Source of the DNA: Lingula anatina
Taxonomy: Eukaryota > Brachiopoda > Lingulata > Lingulida > Lingulidae
Reading direction: 5' to 3'
Assembly: GCF_001039355.2 (NCBI RefSeq)
Contig: NW_019775347.1
Location: forward strand, 64,986 to 128,985
Length of the DNA stretch: 64,000 nt
The position numbers and the translations under genes were made by a program. Below the pieces are notes generated by a model. It saw nothing but the letters and a program-made list of their open reading frames with translations, ran no database searches and was not told the DNA's origin. Shown in pieces: positions 13,701 through 26,941 of this stretch. Position 1 is the first letter of the stretch. Each line of letters begins with the position of its first letter.

Positions 13701-14682
13701 CAACATTCATTCAGGTACGGCTGCTTTCTTTAATGATATTAAAAGTTCATGTCACCTTCGAGGATTTTGAAAAAAAAGGTAAAAATGACTTCATGATTAC
13801 TCATCTGAAAAATGGAAAATCTTTCTTGTTTGCTGTTTTATTGAATTCAGTTAAATAGTTCTAAGTGTTCATTGCAATGCTTTGCACGGTTTCTGTTTCG
13901 CGCGTGCTGAAGTGTGTGTTACTGCTATGTATTAGCGTCATTTCCGAGACACTCTCGCCTTTAATCAAACTAATGCCATATGGTGAAAAAAATCATAGAT
14001 TAACTCCTCCACGTTACCCTTTATATTAACACATCTATAATATCGCTGAGTATTATTCAATAAAAACACTTTGTTAATAGGAATAAAGAGAGATGAAGGT
14101 AGTGTATTTATCGAGCGCTTGCTAGGATTACACAGCAAACACTGATTAAGAAAGCAATTCAAGTCCATCCCATGATAAATTTAAAGCGCCTCCGCTTAAG
14201 GGTTAACATATGGTGAAATACTAATACATTCACTGTAGAAAGACTCTCTTTTTCTTTTGACATAAACACATAGCTCAGTTTTAATGGTAGTCGGTATCTG
14301 TATCTCTGTAAATCTACAGGAAATGGGCTTATTTTACATTTACTATGATTAATATTAATGAGACCTTTCACATTTTTAATTGGGTATGGTCTTAGCAAAA
14401 ACGCTATTTCATTTACTTCTAATTATATAATCATTCATGTAACAAACTTTTCCTGACGCTTTGACAGAGAACTAAGTTGCTTCCAAGCTCTCATAAGATC
14501 CTACCACAAATTATTGCTTACGATCGTCTGCTTCACCAACCAAAAAACGACACAGGAACAGCAAAATGTGGAAGTTGATCAAAATGTATAGAAAAGACAG
14601 TTATCTAGAAACCAAGTTGTCTAAATTGAACCAATTTCACTGGCTTACCTGGATGTTCGGGTATTCCTTCTTTTAGTCCCAT
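6117..14682 (-). CDS. SYT4: Synaptotagmin, Syt4/Syt11 type, complete (422 aa)
   Basis: Four coding exons on the minus strand join in frame: 14682-14649, 13423-12621, 11604-11481 and 6424-6117 (1269 nt). The start exon encodes [11 protein letters not shown]. Next comes one membrane helix (about residues 15-35, [19 protein letters not shown]), then a basic cytosolic linker. C2A follows at about residues 140-270 ([20 protein letters not shown]) and C2B at about 285-415 (polybasic KKKTHVKK; ends [12 protein letters not shown]). The length equals mammalian Syt4 (425 aa). In C2A the third loop reads SFDRFSRDE: the first loop-3 aspartate is serine, the hallmark of Syt4/11. C2B keeps DYD with a final Glu (DYDRVTKNE). 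Such proteins sit on vesicles and act in exocytosis and post-Golgi traffic. Whether it is Syt4 or the pre-duplication Syt4/11 ancestor cannot be settled here. Confidence 0.93.
10411..10580 (+). repeat. Diverged interspersed repeat, copy 1
   Basis: It shares GAATTTCAAAACGCGCT and, about 30 bp on, TTTTGCTGCCGTTTAAAG with 11198-11360 in the same orientation. Weaker similarity continues for roughly 100 bp beyond. The family is unknown. Confidence 0.6.
10739..10791 (+). repeat. (TC)n(AC)n compound microsatellite
   Basis: About ten TC units run directly into about 17 AC units, within synaptotagmin intron 3. Confidence 0.95.
11198..11360 (+). repeat. Diverged interspersed repeat, copy 2
   Basis: Direct-orientation partner of 10411-10580. 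It shares the AATTTCAAAACGCGCT and GTTTTGCTGCCGTTTAAAG blocks with scattered differences between them. It lies just upstream (on +) of the C2B exon at 11481-11604. Confidence 0.6.
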
Positions 14683-15826
14683 ACTAAAACCCAAACAGTG
14701 TCATAGATTACGAGCTTTGGGATACTTAGGCCCGCACTGTCATGTTCAAGTCAACTCTGTGGCGCCGTGGATCGCTCATTAGGCGAACTGCGAAAATCGA
14801 TGAAACCAGATGAACAGAATTTCGCTGCAGTGTGTAATATTCAACATCAGCGCACTAATCTAGTCTTGGCTAGACCAATCAATATCTCTGCTTTACAAGG
14901 CAATGCTTTTACTAGGTATATTTGATGTCGTGAAATATAGAAACTTTTAATGATACATATTTAATGTTTTTCACGTTTTGTCAAAACTACCGTAGAGACA
15001 GGAAGATAGAGTTCCAGATGACATGTTATAAGCCCACGGCTTTCTTTCTCTAGAATTTCATAATACCCAACCAATTTAAAAGAATACTGACATTTCAGAA
15101 AGGCTCCCTCTTCTAGCACACATGTAAGTCGCACAGAGAGAATATATGATGAACGTGGCTTTAAAAAATCGAAAATAATTCATAATTTTATTTTGAAATT
15201 TGTAGAATCGTTTTGTCTCGTTTTTCACGTTTCTGATTTGACGTGATAGGAAAAAACATCAGTGAAGGTGTAACATTGTTGCTTTGCTTCTGACTCACGG
15301 TTAGTGTCTTGTTTCGAGAACAATCTACGTCATCCATTCATCAAACATCGGTATGCTGCGCATTTGTCGGCGTTCCAAACACTACATGATGTAAACAGGC
15401 ATGGTTAAAAAGTTCAAAGATGGATTAAGGAACAATTAACGATGGGTGATAACGATAAACGGTGAAGGTGCGGCGCCGCTGATGCGAACGATCATCCGGT
15501 TATTATCATTATTGTTATATATGACGAGCAAAACGCCGATTTTCAGAACTTAAGACCACTTATTCTTCCGATGTTTAAGTGGCATAAACCACCTCTAGGT
15601 TTGTGTTTACCACCCACACACTGTAAATATTAAAGAGGATAAACTATTCTGTTTGGCCTTCGTAAATTGAAATCCATCAAGAGCTTTTAAGATATCCATT
15701 ACGCCATGGTTGAATCTTGTATATGCATCTACAGGGACCGATATCATAAGTCATAATAATTCGGACTGTATATCTGTTCTATTTGTTCTTTCCAGCGTCT
15801 CTTTCCGTCGGTTTTTATTTATTTAT

Positions 15827-15828
<2 letters not shown>

Positions 15829-15885
<57 letters not shown>
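15829..15885 (+). repeat. Poly-T tract (57 T)
   Basis: Uninterrupted T run in intergenic DNA; the exact length is likely unreliable. Confidence 0.9.
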
Positions 15886-15886
<1 letters not shown>

Positions 15887-16123
15887 TCATCGAGACATAC
15901 TGAGCAACCAATACATAAGATTTATAACCTAGTTTTCATCTAAATTTCATTTATATCAATTCACATCAAACATTACAATTTTTAGGACCCAATATCTTTC
16001 GACCAAGATATGTGTTGCTGATAAAGCAGTCCGTTCATCAGACTTACTGTTCGGGCATATTTTAACGAGGCCTGTTGATAAAATGTTCAGTGAGCAATTA
16101 TTGTCTGCAAAAAAGGGCAATCC

Positions 16124-16163
<40 letters not shown>
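16124..16163 (+). repeat. (AAT)n microsatellite
   Basis: About 13 AAT units in intergenic DNA. Confidence 0.95.
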
Positions 16164-18189
16164 GGTTTATTGAGCACTAAATGGTATGAATACATTTGCA
16201 GGCTCACTAGACTACATTATTTACACAATATATAAAGGAATATAATGCAATCACACTGAAACAAGAGAAATCATATTGGCCCTTATTTTGGAGGCTTCTA
16301 GTGATCCCAGTCCCATCGGAGTGAATTTTTGCATTTCGGCTCCATTTTCGTTTACAAATGTAAATCGTTTTTCCTCCCACTGTAACTGACTTCATTAAGT
16401 GAGGGGTATCGTTTTTCGATGCAAAAAAAAATTGATGCTGTATCTGAGGCAAAGAGGCGTTTGTGTAGTCGTAGAAATTCTGAGAGTGATTTTCTCGTGC
16501 ATTATCGATATGTTCCAGGGGGGTTGTTTCTTTAATGTATTTTATACCATGTTTCGGGCCGGTGACAATCAGTTTACTAACCTTGATATTTTTTCATTAG
16601 GATTTCACTTTAAATTCCCTATGAACGATTTGTCGACTTATGGTCGGCTATAAACAACCATTCCATTTTAGATATACGGGGAAAATAATAGGTGCAACAA
16701 AAGGTTTTTATCGCGCTTTCGTTCTTTTTTCCTTGCCAATGCCCACTTCACCCTGTTCATTCATTCATTCATGACACAGTGTCGAGTAATGTCTAGATCA
16801 CCTGTACACCATAATAATAGTAGTAATCATAATAATAATGGTCTCGATTTTCGATCATTTTTCACAACTTACCCATTGCATTATATAAGCTTTTAAATGC
16901 GTTTTTAGAAATACAATTGCTATAAATTACGCAAATTATGAAAACACGTATGTCTTTAAACCTAAATCTTTTCTTCTTTCTCATTCATTTTTATTTATAT
17001 TTTGTCCTCAAAAGTGCATAAACAGATATTATAATCAAGTATAGTTCTTTCACGATAGATAAGAGTGATTTACCCCGGGTTTTTCCACACAAAATGGGGT
17101 TTTATTGTCATCATTTTATTCACAGGTCGACTCAAGACGCAAATACATGTTACATCTTTATGAAAATGACTTGCTACACATGCTCAAATTTAACATTTCC
17201 TCTAACTGAAAATGCAAGGAATACAGGTAAGCCAAGAGGGATCTTACTACCGTTGAACTAAAGAGCAACGGTTTTGGAACTTGATACAAAGATGATCGAT
17301 GGAAAACTTCAAAATGGTCCAAGACGCCAGAAATTTGTTACATGATTTATTTACTTTTCCATAGCAGTATCCAACAGACGGTCCCTCGGGTAAATGGAGT
17401 TCTTTCTTTTGTGTCAAGCCTAAGCGAGCTTTGTGATTGATTGAGCTGTAAATGATGCAAGTATACCATTGAAGTATGTTAAGTGCATTAGTTGAAAATG
17501 GTAAAGAAAAAAAAGTAAAATTCAAGATAGCGCACGAACGTTAAAAATGTCGTTGGAAGGCTATGAATGTTATCCTTGGTATGGCCTACTGGAAAAGATT
17601 TTTTAAAACGCGATGAAAACCCTAGAAGAGGAAAAAGAAAAAATTGTTGAGCTGCCACTATTCATTTAAAGAGATGTACCAGTTGAGCAGTGGGCTACAT
17701 CCCAATTTCGTTAATAAGTATCTTATTCAATAAGTTATTGTGTTTCACCGCTTTAAATCGAATTTTCCCCATACACATCTTGGATTCAGTGTTTTATGCC
17801 ATTCGTTTGTATTTTCTGAATATTAAAATGGGAAATATAGTCGTCGGGTAATTTCGAGTTATTTTATCGTTTTAAAAGTCTGGATTGGGAAAATGATAGC
17901 TTTGCAGGATATGTAGACCAAAAAATCTGGGCAGTTTAAAACAGGTAGTGCCCTCTTACGTTAAAAGCCTCCCTTACCGTCAGATAGAACTGAAATGCAA
18001 TTTAGATCCGCTAAGATAACGATTCATTTCTAGTCTGTTCAATTCATTTGCGTACTGATACATACATTTTATGACCTTGTACCTTGTATTATATAATATG
18101 TGATACTAACGTTTATTGTTACATTGACATAAGTGGTAGCTTATCTTGGGTGAAGCGCCATCTAAATGTGGGATACAGTGTTGATAAAA

Positions 18190-19448
18190 ATGGCGGATCT
18201 GTCTGGCACGGACGATACAAGTTTGGATTTAAATACGACCCAAGAGTCACAAGATGAACAGCCCAGTCAAAATGGAGACCAACCCAAAGAGAGGAAAAGG
18301 TAATAAACCTGCTGTAATTATATTTAAAGCAGTTAAAGCTGACTTGATAACAATAAAAAGCAACTGATTTTTTGAAAAACCACGTGGGGCCGGTCGACAT
18401 TTAGTGTTAATCTTTTGTTTCATTCTGGTAGGGTTTCCCATTCTGAAATCGTGTGAGGGGAAAGTCTTGTTTCTCGTTTAAGTGCAGGTGAACTTTGGTT
18501 GGTGTCTGAACTGATTTAAGCAGTCTCATTTGCTCGAAATGACTACTTTTATGACTATTTTCGATTTTTGCTTTGTGTAGAAGGCGTTGACACAAAAGAA
18601 CTGATATCGAAACTACTGTTATCATTTGATTTAGTGGACCACTATATCTAATTAAATTTCAACTGTGGTTATTCCATTTAGTGGACCACTATGTGTATAT
18701 AAAAGTAAACTTAAGCTGGTCAAAGATAAAATATTTTGTGAAAAAGTTGAGGCCAAGATTTCACCTCAAATATTAAAAAAACTTTCTATTGGCTTTCCCA
18801 TTTGGAAATTGTGTGAAAAGAAATTCTTGTAAAGCTGATGATTGTAGGAGTATGTTGGAAACAAGTGGGAACTGCTAATCTGATTGCATTCAGCACATGT
18901 CCCAGTGGAGTTTGAACTACCTAGTATGATACTTTCATAGTGAACCACCCTTAGACTCTACTCTCTAGTAAGCATAAAAATATAAACTGAATTCCTTCAG
19001 TGATTAAAGGCTATTAATGGTCATATGAGCTTATTCCTTAAGGTTCCACTTAAATTGCTTTTACAGATCAAGATCTCCTGTAGACCGTGATAAGAAAAGA
19101 GAAAGATCAAGCTCAGGTACACGTGAGCCAAAGTCGCGGCGAAGGAGTAGAGCTGGTGCAGGTGGAAAGGAAGACAAGAGAGTTCTTATCACAAACATTC
19201 CATTTGAACTGACTTGGCAGAAGTTGAAAGATCTTATTCGGGAGAAGTGTAAGTTCTGTCTTTGTTGCTCATAAATTCAGCAGAAGCAACTATTCCACAA
19301 CAACAATTTATTTCTGAAGATCTATAGGTTTGAGTTACTGTGAAAAGTCTTAGATATCTGATTTTCATTAAAATTATGCTATTATTTAAGTCAATCACTT
19401 AACTAATGCATATGTCAAGAAGTGCACATCAGATTAATTTTTTTCTTT

Positions 19449-19481
<33 letters not shown>

Positions 19482-22400
19482 TAAATTTGTAGTGGGAGAT
19501 AGTGCTGTGAAAAGAGTAGAGATTTTCTCAGATGAAAATGGGAAGTCCAAGGGAGCTGGGTAAGTAATACTCCTGTCATTTTCACCATTGTAATCTTAAA
19601 CTTTTTTTACAATTTCATGTGTACAAATTATTGTGTACATAAATCATCACTTTTCAACTTTTGAATAATTAAATTTAATAGATTATTTATTTTAGATCAT
19701 TTTATCCATTATCTTAGGCTGGCAGATATGCGTGACTATGACATGGCCACGAAAGCTATTGAGGTGTTAAACAAGCATGTTGTTAGTGGGAGGAAAATCA
19801 TTGTTCGAGAGGTAAGTAACTTCTCACTTACACAACAACTGATAAAGACAACTTAATCAGGCAATATATGAAGTGTTTGTTTGTTCAGTATTATTTCTAG
19901 AAGCAAAATATATTTAATTTTTATCAGTGAGGCCAAGTCTTGTAATTTAGATGATCTTAAATTGAAAGATGTTGTTGTTTTAGCTTACTGAGAAAGACAT
20001 CCGTCGCTACATGCCCTCTCAGATGGGAGTTGGGAACATGGGTGGTGGAGGAATGGGAGGAGGAGGAGGAGGAATACTGGGAGGAGGAATGGGAATGGGT
20101 GGGGGTATGGGAGGAGACATGATGGGAGCGGGAAATGCTGTTAACCCCCAGTTGTTGCAGTCCCTTGGGATCGAAGGTCCTGTTACCAACTCAGTATTTG
20201 TTGCCAATGTAAGTATGTGAAAATAGAGTCAAGCAGATTGTATCTGTATGTTTTTATTTTTAAAAAGTTGTAAAATTCTATGACATTGGGATGCAAAAGA
20301 TTTCATTAAAAATAGTGATGTGATAATGAAAATTTGTTGAATCACATGTAAAACTGTTGGAATAATATGTCAATTTTTGTATCTGTTTGTTAATTATAAG
20401 AAAAAGATTAATTACATTGGAGTGTGCAATCAGTAAAAGTCATAATACTATAATGAAAAACTACTAAAAAAAGAATACAATCTACATGGAAATTTGTTGA
20501 AATAATAATAAAATAAAAATTTTTGTTTTGTAGCTTGACTTCAGGGTGACATGGAAGAAACTAAAAGAGATATTTCAGATGGCTGGCAATGTGGTCAGGG
20601 CAGAGATCAAGGAGGATAAGGACGGGAAAAGCCGCGGCATGGGAACAGTGCAGTTTGAACTACCTTTTGAAGCAGTGCAGGCTATTTGTATCCTTTTCAA
20701 TGTAGACTATGAAAAAATAAGTTATATACATTGCAACAATGTGGAAGAGGGCTGTTCTTAATTAATATGAAATAAATATCGAATTTTGATAGAATTAGAG
20801 TTTACATTTGAAATAGAAGTCATAATGTCTTGGCTTTATCAGGAAGCCATCTTCTGGTGAACTGTGATCTCCAGCATGAGATTTAATCATAATTCCATAT
20901 TAGTTTAAATTGATGATCTGGAATAATCCTACATTAACATCACTTACATTTTGCTACTTACTGAGTTTTTTATTCCCAAAAATTTTTGACTTTTCATGTA
21001 AGCCAATGTTGTGATTCCTTAACTCTCACTTAGCTATGTTTAATGGTCAAACTCTTTATGACCGAGCTATGACAGTTAGAATGGATAAATTGAATGATTC
21101 CATTCCTCCACAACAGCCAAGGCTGCCAAGTAAGTATACCTGGATGCTCAGGGTGCCCCTATATACCAGGTTACTTTTATAAGAGATGGTTTGCTGTTAT
21201 CACTGTACTACTTAAGAAGATAGAGGACTGTTGATTCACAATTTAGTAAAAATTAAGGATTGGACAGAAATAACAATACTTCCCAGTCTTGTTATGTCTT
21301 GAGGTATGTCAGTAAGAGAAGTATTTTGTTTTACCAGGTGGTTTGAAGGGCATTGGTATGGGTCTAGGCATGGGAGGAGCTCCAATACATGGACAAGGGG
21401 GACAGATGGGAAGTAAGTAAAGATTATCTCAATTATTATATTTTACTATATTTTATTTTAAGAGTTTTGATATGTTTTTTTTTTTTTAATTTTCTTGGCC
21501 AGTTATTTCTAGTGAAATCAAAACAAAGTGATTATGTCCTTAACGTGTGTCCCATCAGACCTTTCTGAGCTTTTGTTTTAAACTTTTCTTGTCTCCCAAT
21601 TTTCTTTTTGCTTTTAGTTCAATTTTTCTACACTGATGTGGAGAATAGGCCTCTAACTGCAGCTTTTGTGTGATTGAGCAATGCAGAATTAACTCGTAAT
21701 TTTTCATATGATTACAACTATTTGGTGTAAATATTTTTGAAACTTTTTTCCAGACATGGGTATGGGAGGAATGGGATCTGGAATGGGAAGTGGAATGGGC
21801 AACATGGGTAAGTGATCAATTTTAGACAGTTTTAGTTCTACTAGTTCTTTGTTTACTGAAAACTGAATTTTTTGTGTTTCCCCCTTCAACCCAGCTTGAA
21901 ATTGATATTTATATCAGCCACACAGCTGTTTCACAAAAAAATTTTACAATAATTGTTATTACTTTCTTTTGATCCAGGTGGCATGGGCAATATGGGCATG
22001 GGAGGCGGCATGGGCAACATGGGCGGAGGAAACATGGGCATGGGCTCTGGGATGGGCAATATGGGAGGAATGGGGGGTGGTATGAGTAACATGGGAGGCG
22101 GAGGCATGGGCAACATGGGAGGTGGCATGGGGAGCGGCATGGGCATGTCTGGAGGTATGGGGGGTATGGGGATGAGCAACATGGGCATGGGCAGTGGGAT
22201 GGGGGGTAACATGAACAACATGGGGATGGGAGGTGATATAGGTGGAATGGGCAACATGGGCAGTGGCATGGGTGGTCTGTCAGACATGATTGGAATGGGT
22301 GGTGGGTCCAGTGGGTTAGGAGACAGCATGGGCTCTGTGATGTCAGGCATGGGTGGATCCGGCAGTTACATGGGCAGCAGTGGGCTTGGGGACAGTGGAC

Positions 22401-23637
22401 GTTATGGCAGCAGAGATGGTGGACGGCGTGACCGTAGTCGTGACAGAGACCGTGGGGACAGAAGAGGCGACAGAGGCCGAGATTATGGACGAGATCGAGA
22501 TGGAAGAGGAGATGGAGGGAGCAGGGTGAGAGCTGGACAGGAAGGATGTTCAGTTATTGTCAGAAATGTGAGTATTCTGACTTACATAAATTAATTAACC
22601 AATCTCTTTTTAGTTCAGATCTTGAATTTGTAATTACTGGCACACAACAAATTTCTCAAAGTTAATGAGTGTAATTTTAATGAGTTTAAAGTATAAATGG
22701 TTGATGTATCTTAAGGATTGGTTTAATTGCTTGTTTGTTTCTCTTTTATAAGCTGCCTTTTAGCGTTGACTGGCAACAGTTGAAAGAAAGATTCAGAGAT
22801 GTTGGTAAGTATTGATATTTTAACATATATGTAAATTAATTTAAAGGGATAATAATTCTTCATATGGGGTCTATATTTCACAATAAAAACATTGTGAATA
22901 ACTCATAGAAATATATTCTGTTTTACGACAAAAAACAGGAGTTATAGCTATTATTCTGATATCTGAGCTAGTCTTCAGACCACGTGACCTCCATTGACGG
23001 CTATACTCTGTTATAATCTTTTAAGAGATTTTAACAAAAAACCAAACTTTTTAGAAAAAAAACCAGGGACTTACTTTGAATGTAAAAATGGATTCATTAA
23101 CCATTGGGAAGTATAGGAAAATTATTGTTTACTCAAGGAAAATTCATTTTTTGGCCCAAACAAAGAGTTATTATCCCTTTAAATGAAATTTGAAAAGTAA
23201 ACTATGATTTAAGCAGTTCATTTTTTTTGTCCCATGTTGATAGCCAGTATTGCACGCGTTACAAAGGTGTCATGATAATTAGCTAGAAAGTGGAAAATAT
23301 TATAGATAATGATAACTCATTTCTTCATGTGTTATAGGTGATGTCAAGTTTGCAGAGATCAAGATGGACAACGGCAAGTCCAAGGGCTGGGGTACAGTCC
23401 GCTTCAACTCGCCCACAGACGCTTCGAGGGCAGTCAGTATCCTTACAGTAAACATAGATCGCTCATATTTGGTGCTGTTATTATTTAGACTTAGAAAATA
23501 TTTTGTTCCGTCACAGGGTTTGTTTTATGGAAGAATAACATAACAGTGTGATAGAAGTTTTCCTTGATAGTTGCCCAGATTTGATGGATGGAGCCCTTGT
23601 TGAAGGACGTGAAATCTCGGTCCAAGTCTATGTTTAA
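18190..23637 (+). CDS. HNRNPM: hnRNP M / MYEF2-like splicing factor, complete (618 aa)
   Basis: Thirteen coding exons join without a frame break (1857 nt): 18190-18299, 19067-19248, 19493-19559, 19718-19811, 19984-20208, 20534-20687, 21034-21129, 21338-21412, 21754-21807, 21978-22567, 22753-22804, 23338-23436 and 23579-23637. The product is a nuclear pre-mRNA-binding protein. After a short acidic/basic N-terminus come RRM1 (about 70-150, VLITNIPFELTWQKLKDLI), a Gly/Met-rich spacer and RRM2 (about 222-300, SVFVANLDFRVTWKKLKEIF). A long Gly/Met region with NMGMGGGMG-type repeats follows (about 320-480), then an Arg/Asp-rich stretch and RRM3 (about 535-618, SVIVRNLPFSVDWQQLKERF, ending ALVEGREISVQVYV). 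The order matches vertebrate hnRNP M. The start is MADLSGTDD, preceded by an in-frame-free leader. RRM2 and RRM3 are each cut by a U12-type intron. Candidate poly(A) signals lie at about 24026 and 27092. Confidence 0.95.
20688..21033 (+). other. U12-type (minor spliceosome) intron in RRM2
   Basis: The intron opens GTATCCTTTTC, matching the U12 donor consensus RTATCCTTT. TTCCTTAAC, the consensus U12 branch site, lies at 21015-21023, about 11 nt before the AG. There is no pyrimidine-tract acceptor. Splicing here is phase 1 and restores QAI-S-MFNGQTLYDR, exactly as in vertebrate hnRNP M. Confidence 0.93.
22841..23182 (+). mobile_element. MITE family A, copy 1 (342 bp, full length)
   Basis: It lies in the hnRNP M intron 22805-23337. 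It begins TTAAAGGGATAATAATTCTT and ends with the near-complement AGTTATTATCCCTTTAA, giving terminal inverted repeats of about 17 bp. It shows clear similarity over its whole length to 31128-31472 (opposite orientation) and over its right half to 41962-42131. It has no coding capacity. The target duplication is not resolved (TTAA or shorter). Confidence 0.85.
23437..23578 (+). other. U12-type (minor spliceosome) intron in RRM3
   Basis: This 142-nt intron opens GTATCCTTAC. TTCCTTGAT at 23560-23568 fits the U12 branch consensus (TTCCTTRAY), with the branch A 11 nt from the intron end, and it closes CAG. Phase 1 splicing yields RAV-N-LMDGALVEGREI, completing RRM3. The position and phase are the same as the U12 intron in RRM2. 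Confidence 0.9.
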
Positions 23638-26600
23638 GATGGTAGTGTATATAAAAGAAACTGAACTGATAATTGGCTTTGCTTTGTCGGATCCCGACTT
23701 CACTTGATCCACTGGTTGTTGTCAGAGTAGTTTTATTTTGTTCAGGTCCCTCTTGGTCCAGTGGTTTTGAGGAAGCCATCTTTAGAGACCATTTGGTTTT
23801 ATTTTAAAGACAGAACCTAGAGTGGTCTAGATGTCAAATATCCAGTCGTCATGTTGAACTTAGAAGTTATGAAAGGACAGACATTTGAAATATACACCAG
23901 ATCTTTTGGAAGCTGGTTCCTCTGTATCGGAGGAATTAGTGTATTCAAGATGCTGTAATTTCCTGGCACAAACTGGTGATTTTAATTATTTTACGTTGTA
24001 CAGAAATGTGTGTCACATATATAGAGAATAAAGCTTTACATTATATATAAGTTCTTATCAAGTTGTTGGCAGTTGTAGTGAGTAGTGCCTTGTATTGGAC
24101 CAGTTTGCAAAGTCCATTTTCATGTTTCTGATCTTTCACCATCTTGTTTTGGGTTGTGTGTGTTTGACAAAGCTTTGCGTAATTTACATTGGCTTCATTT
24201 TTAAAGCCCAATCCAAGATAATGACTCTTCTCTTCCTGAAATGTTTAGCGCCATTCAGTTTGAGTGGGGGCTAGAACTACAGTTGTTTGATGAAATGGCA
24301 ACCTTGGTCATTTGTATGTTTTGGAAGGTAACGGGAGTTTTGTTTTTTTTTCCATTGCATTGACAAGTCTGTCATCAAGGATGGGTTAAAAAAAGGTTCA
24401 TTACTGCCCCACTTGCTGCACCAATGTATGCCAACATGAAAAGTGGTTGTTATCACTGAAGAGTTAACTTGAAATCTTAACTTGGACAATATAAAATGAT
24501 CATCAAAATGAAGAAGCTTGACCAGTTGTACAAGCAAGAAAATGTCGACAGCAACAACATTGGTTATTTCCAAAGGTCTGTCGACTTATTTTGATGTTAT
24601 TTGACACCCTTTGGTTTTGCTGAGAATTCTCTGCTCACACAGTGGGGTGGTGAAAGAAGACTGCAGCTTCAGTCTCTAGGCTTTATAAACTCTTTGGTGT
24701 TTGAAGTTAACCAGAACAGGATACGTGAATGAAAATGTTCCAAAGTGTTCCAAGTTGTGATAGTTTTCTATATTACCAGTGTTTTGCTACACTTTAAAAA
24801 AGACAGTTCCTGTACCTCTGTCATAGTTTTCAGTATTTTCAGTGTAACAGTTCTTTTTTTTCATTATTTAGATGTCTTTGACTATTGAAATGATTTTGTA
24901 TCCTAATTAATATGCTTTCTTGCTGTTACATCTTTGTGCATTGTTTTGACCCTGAGTGTTCATAATGTTTTTACTGTTTGTTAGCACAGTTTAAATAACA
25001 ATTAAGTTTCATTTTAATATGGACACTCACTTCAGTGAATACATGGCAGCTCAACTGCTTTTTGCTAAAGGAATAAGCCCATTACTTTGTCTTTGATTAT
25101 TTTCTTATCAGGCTTATGTTTGTAATTTTGACAGTTAAAAGAACAAAGTAGGTGCTTGTAGGAGACCAGATTGTTCTTACTGTTGATAATTTACTTTATA
25201 TATCAGAGAAGATGGATTGCTTTTTGACAAGAGAGTGGTATACTGTTTTTGTAATCTAAGGAAGTTTCGTAATTTCACTTGTACTATTAATTTTCAGATG
25301 TGAATGGCATGAAGTGCTGAAATTTGCTCAATGGTTGTAGCATAGCGCACATGGAGCAGTTTTTATGATTATGTTGAACATTGTTGGGGATAAGCTCTAT
25401 TAACATTTGTATATAGTTTTCACACTAGTTGTCAGGAATTATCATCACCCGGAAATTTATTTTTATCACTGAATTTGTAATCTGACTGATTGAGTGTATT
25501 GTTTAATTTTGTGACTTTTTATCAGAGTATGTTGCAAGCACAGAGTGGAAGAAATTGTGCCTTTGAAAATGGGGCCCCCAGCAGTGTTAATTGAATGAAA
25601 AGATTTTCATCAGTAGATCGGAAAGCTGTCACCTGGTTCAAGAACATTGTATGTCTTGCTGTGTGCTGGTCCAGATTCCTTTTAGGCTCCTCATGGCATA
25701 GATACAGGTCTTCCATATTAATCAGCATATGCTGAGTGGTGAGGTGCATGCTACCATTGGCGATTTAAATATTTTAAGATTCCTGTCCTGTATTAGACAA
25801 CAGTGTGTCCAGTTTCAAGGAGGGTCAGTGGATGGAGAGTCCAGTGTGGTCATGTCCAGCTCTGGTTTGTATGTCCACTACCTTGGTCATCTGTCTCTGT
25901 GTTAAAGTGTTGTAAATCGCCTCCTAGTTGCAGTTCATGGTAAGGAAGTGGGTAAATATGGCAAGTTTGGTTTTTTTATTTACACATATTGCTAGGCTGA
26001 AATATATTGTTGGCAAGCTTTTCTCAATGTTTATCCAGATTTGGGCTATTGACATTTCTGTTACAATATTTTGATTTTGAGGTTTCATGGAAAAACCCAT
26101 TCCTGCAGTTCAGTTCATTGTGGTTTCTTGAATTTGTCCGGATGCGTAACGTTTCATATTGTCCGATTGTATTTGGCCTCTTGTACAATTTATAAAAAAA
26201 TTAATTAATATCAGATGTAAAGTATTTTTAAAAAGAAACTTCAAATAATCAAGAACGTGGCATAGATTGAAGTGGCTGAAAATATGTTTTCTATTTTGCC
26301 AGGAAAGCAAGTAAGGATGATAACAGCTGATAAACCATTGGTTTAAAATTCACATACTCTGCAGTGCCGAAATTGGTAAGTTTAAAAAAAAAATGAAATT
26401 TTTTACGAAAAAATTTTTTTTTGCCCTGTTATTCAGACACCACACAGACTTAACCAATAATATTATTGGGAAGTGTTACCCTNAGTTATTTATTTAAGTT
26501 TTATGTTTAAACAAATTTTTATTTTCAGCAGTTTCCAGACCAAGAAATGGAGATGAAATAACATGACTGTTGTAAAAGAGACGTGAAAGGTTTCAAAATT

Positions 26601-26941
26601 AGATTCTCTTCCTGGTTGGCAACATAAGATCCTGACATGGTGTGTCTTACATTCATGCAAATCACTTGTGAATAAATGTTAATGAGCCTTGTAAGTCATA
26701 TAGAAGTCAAATACAATAATCTTCAGCATGTTAAAAGTGGCATCCACTCATGCTTCTACCCATTATATAGTAGGCATCCACTTTTGTTTCTGCTACATGA
26801 AGTATTAAATTTAGTAGTAGTTTTTTTAAAAGTAGTACTTTGTTAGTCATATGCATTTTTACTACTAGAAATATTGTGTTGGTGGCATTATTTGGAGTCT
26901 CACTTTATGTTGTATTTTTTTTTTTTTTTTTTTTTTTGCAG

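Larger units (their letters stand above)
14683..18189. other. Divergent intergenic region synaptotagmin / hnRNP M
   Basis: 3.5 kb between two divergent genes. It contains a run of 57 T (15829-15885) and an (AAT)n array (16124-16163). No gene, RNA gene or mobile-element end was recognised. Both promoters must lie here, but no unambiguous core element stands out. Confidence 0.5.

Noticed and set aside
21931-22350. 139-codon minus-strand Pro/Met-rich frame
   Set aside because: Antisense of the Gly/Met repeat of hnRNP M; the low-complexity composition keeps the frame open.
21978-22350. Regular GGCATGGGCAACATGGG-like repeats
   Set aside because: Not a CRISPR or a satellite: they encode the Gly/Met-rich region of hnRNP M in frame.
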